Below are positions 12,403 through 12,868 of a stretch of DNA of 12,868 bases, in pieces. The notes under the pieces were generated by a model. It made no database searches and had not been told where the DNA came from. It saw only the letters and a list, made by a program, of their open reading frames with translations. Both the position numbers and the translations under genes were made by a program. The DNA comes from JBDTLH01 sp039934875. Its GTDB lineage: Bacteria > Acidobacteriota > Terriglobia > Terriglobales > Acidobacteriaceae. Every line of letters starts with the position of its first letter. The stretch's first letter is position 1. The stretch is taken from contig JBDTLH010000226.1 in NCBI GenBank assembly GCA_039934875.1, positions 1 to 12,868 on the forward strand. Direction: 5' to 3'.

Positions 12403-12868
<466 letters not shown>

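Overview
The window looks like chromosomal DNA of a soil-type Acidobacteriota bacterium (Terriglobia-like). This is inferred from the moderately GC-rich composition and the gene set: an AsmA-like C-terminus, DoxX, a pyrR-pyrB-pyrC operon, a stand-alone MerR regulator, a small secreted protein of a type I associate with this phylum, and VapC and HigB toxin modules. No marker was searched, so the phylum is an inference.

Layout. Bases 1-2553 (+) hold the end of an AsmA-like protein, a redoxin gene interrupted by an in-frame TGA exactly at its catalytic cysteine position, a DoxX membrane protein and a dolichyl-phosphate-glucose-synthase-like glycosyltransferase. The TGA (701-703) gives W-Sec-P-F-C and is followed at the right distance by a perfect 7-bp hairpin, so I read 488-1054 as one selenoprotein gene with a bacterial SECIS element. 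Next come a MerR regulator (-) and a zinc-ribbon membrane protein (+). Bases 4005-7528 carry the pyrimidine genes pyrR, pyrB and pyrC. A GxxExxY-family (PD-(D/E)XK-like) gene sits between pyrB and pyrC. Four copies of a roughly 10-nt-period repeat lie at these gene borders, in the orientations + - - +, so that pyrB and the GxxExxY gene are each bracketed by inverted copies.

After pyrC, a convergent gene encodes a two-TM protein with a large duplicated domain. An approximately 900-bp stretch without a convincing gene follows, holding two adjacent hairpins and what may be a decayed gene. A Phd/VapC-type toxin-antitoxin pair then follows, preceded by three tandem 8-mers, and then a small secreted protein on the minus strand.

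The right end is the 3' part of an rRNA operon on the minus strand: 23S (partial), spacer, 5S and a strong hairpin terminator. Just beyond it lies a higBA module whose toxin gene is broken by one extra base. Directly after the higA stop codon is a decayed copy of the 3' half of the 5S gene with traces of terminator-flank sequence, so higBA sits between an intact and a relic 5S.

How the genes work together: pyrR, pyrB and pyrC give UMP-responsive control (family knowledge) and steps 2 and 3 of pyrimidine synthesis. The selenoredoxin and DoxX may form an envelope redox pair. The two TA modules and the repeats mark the accessory parts.
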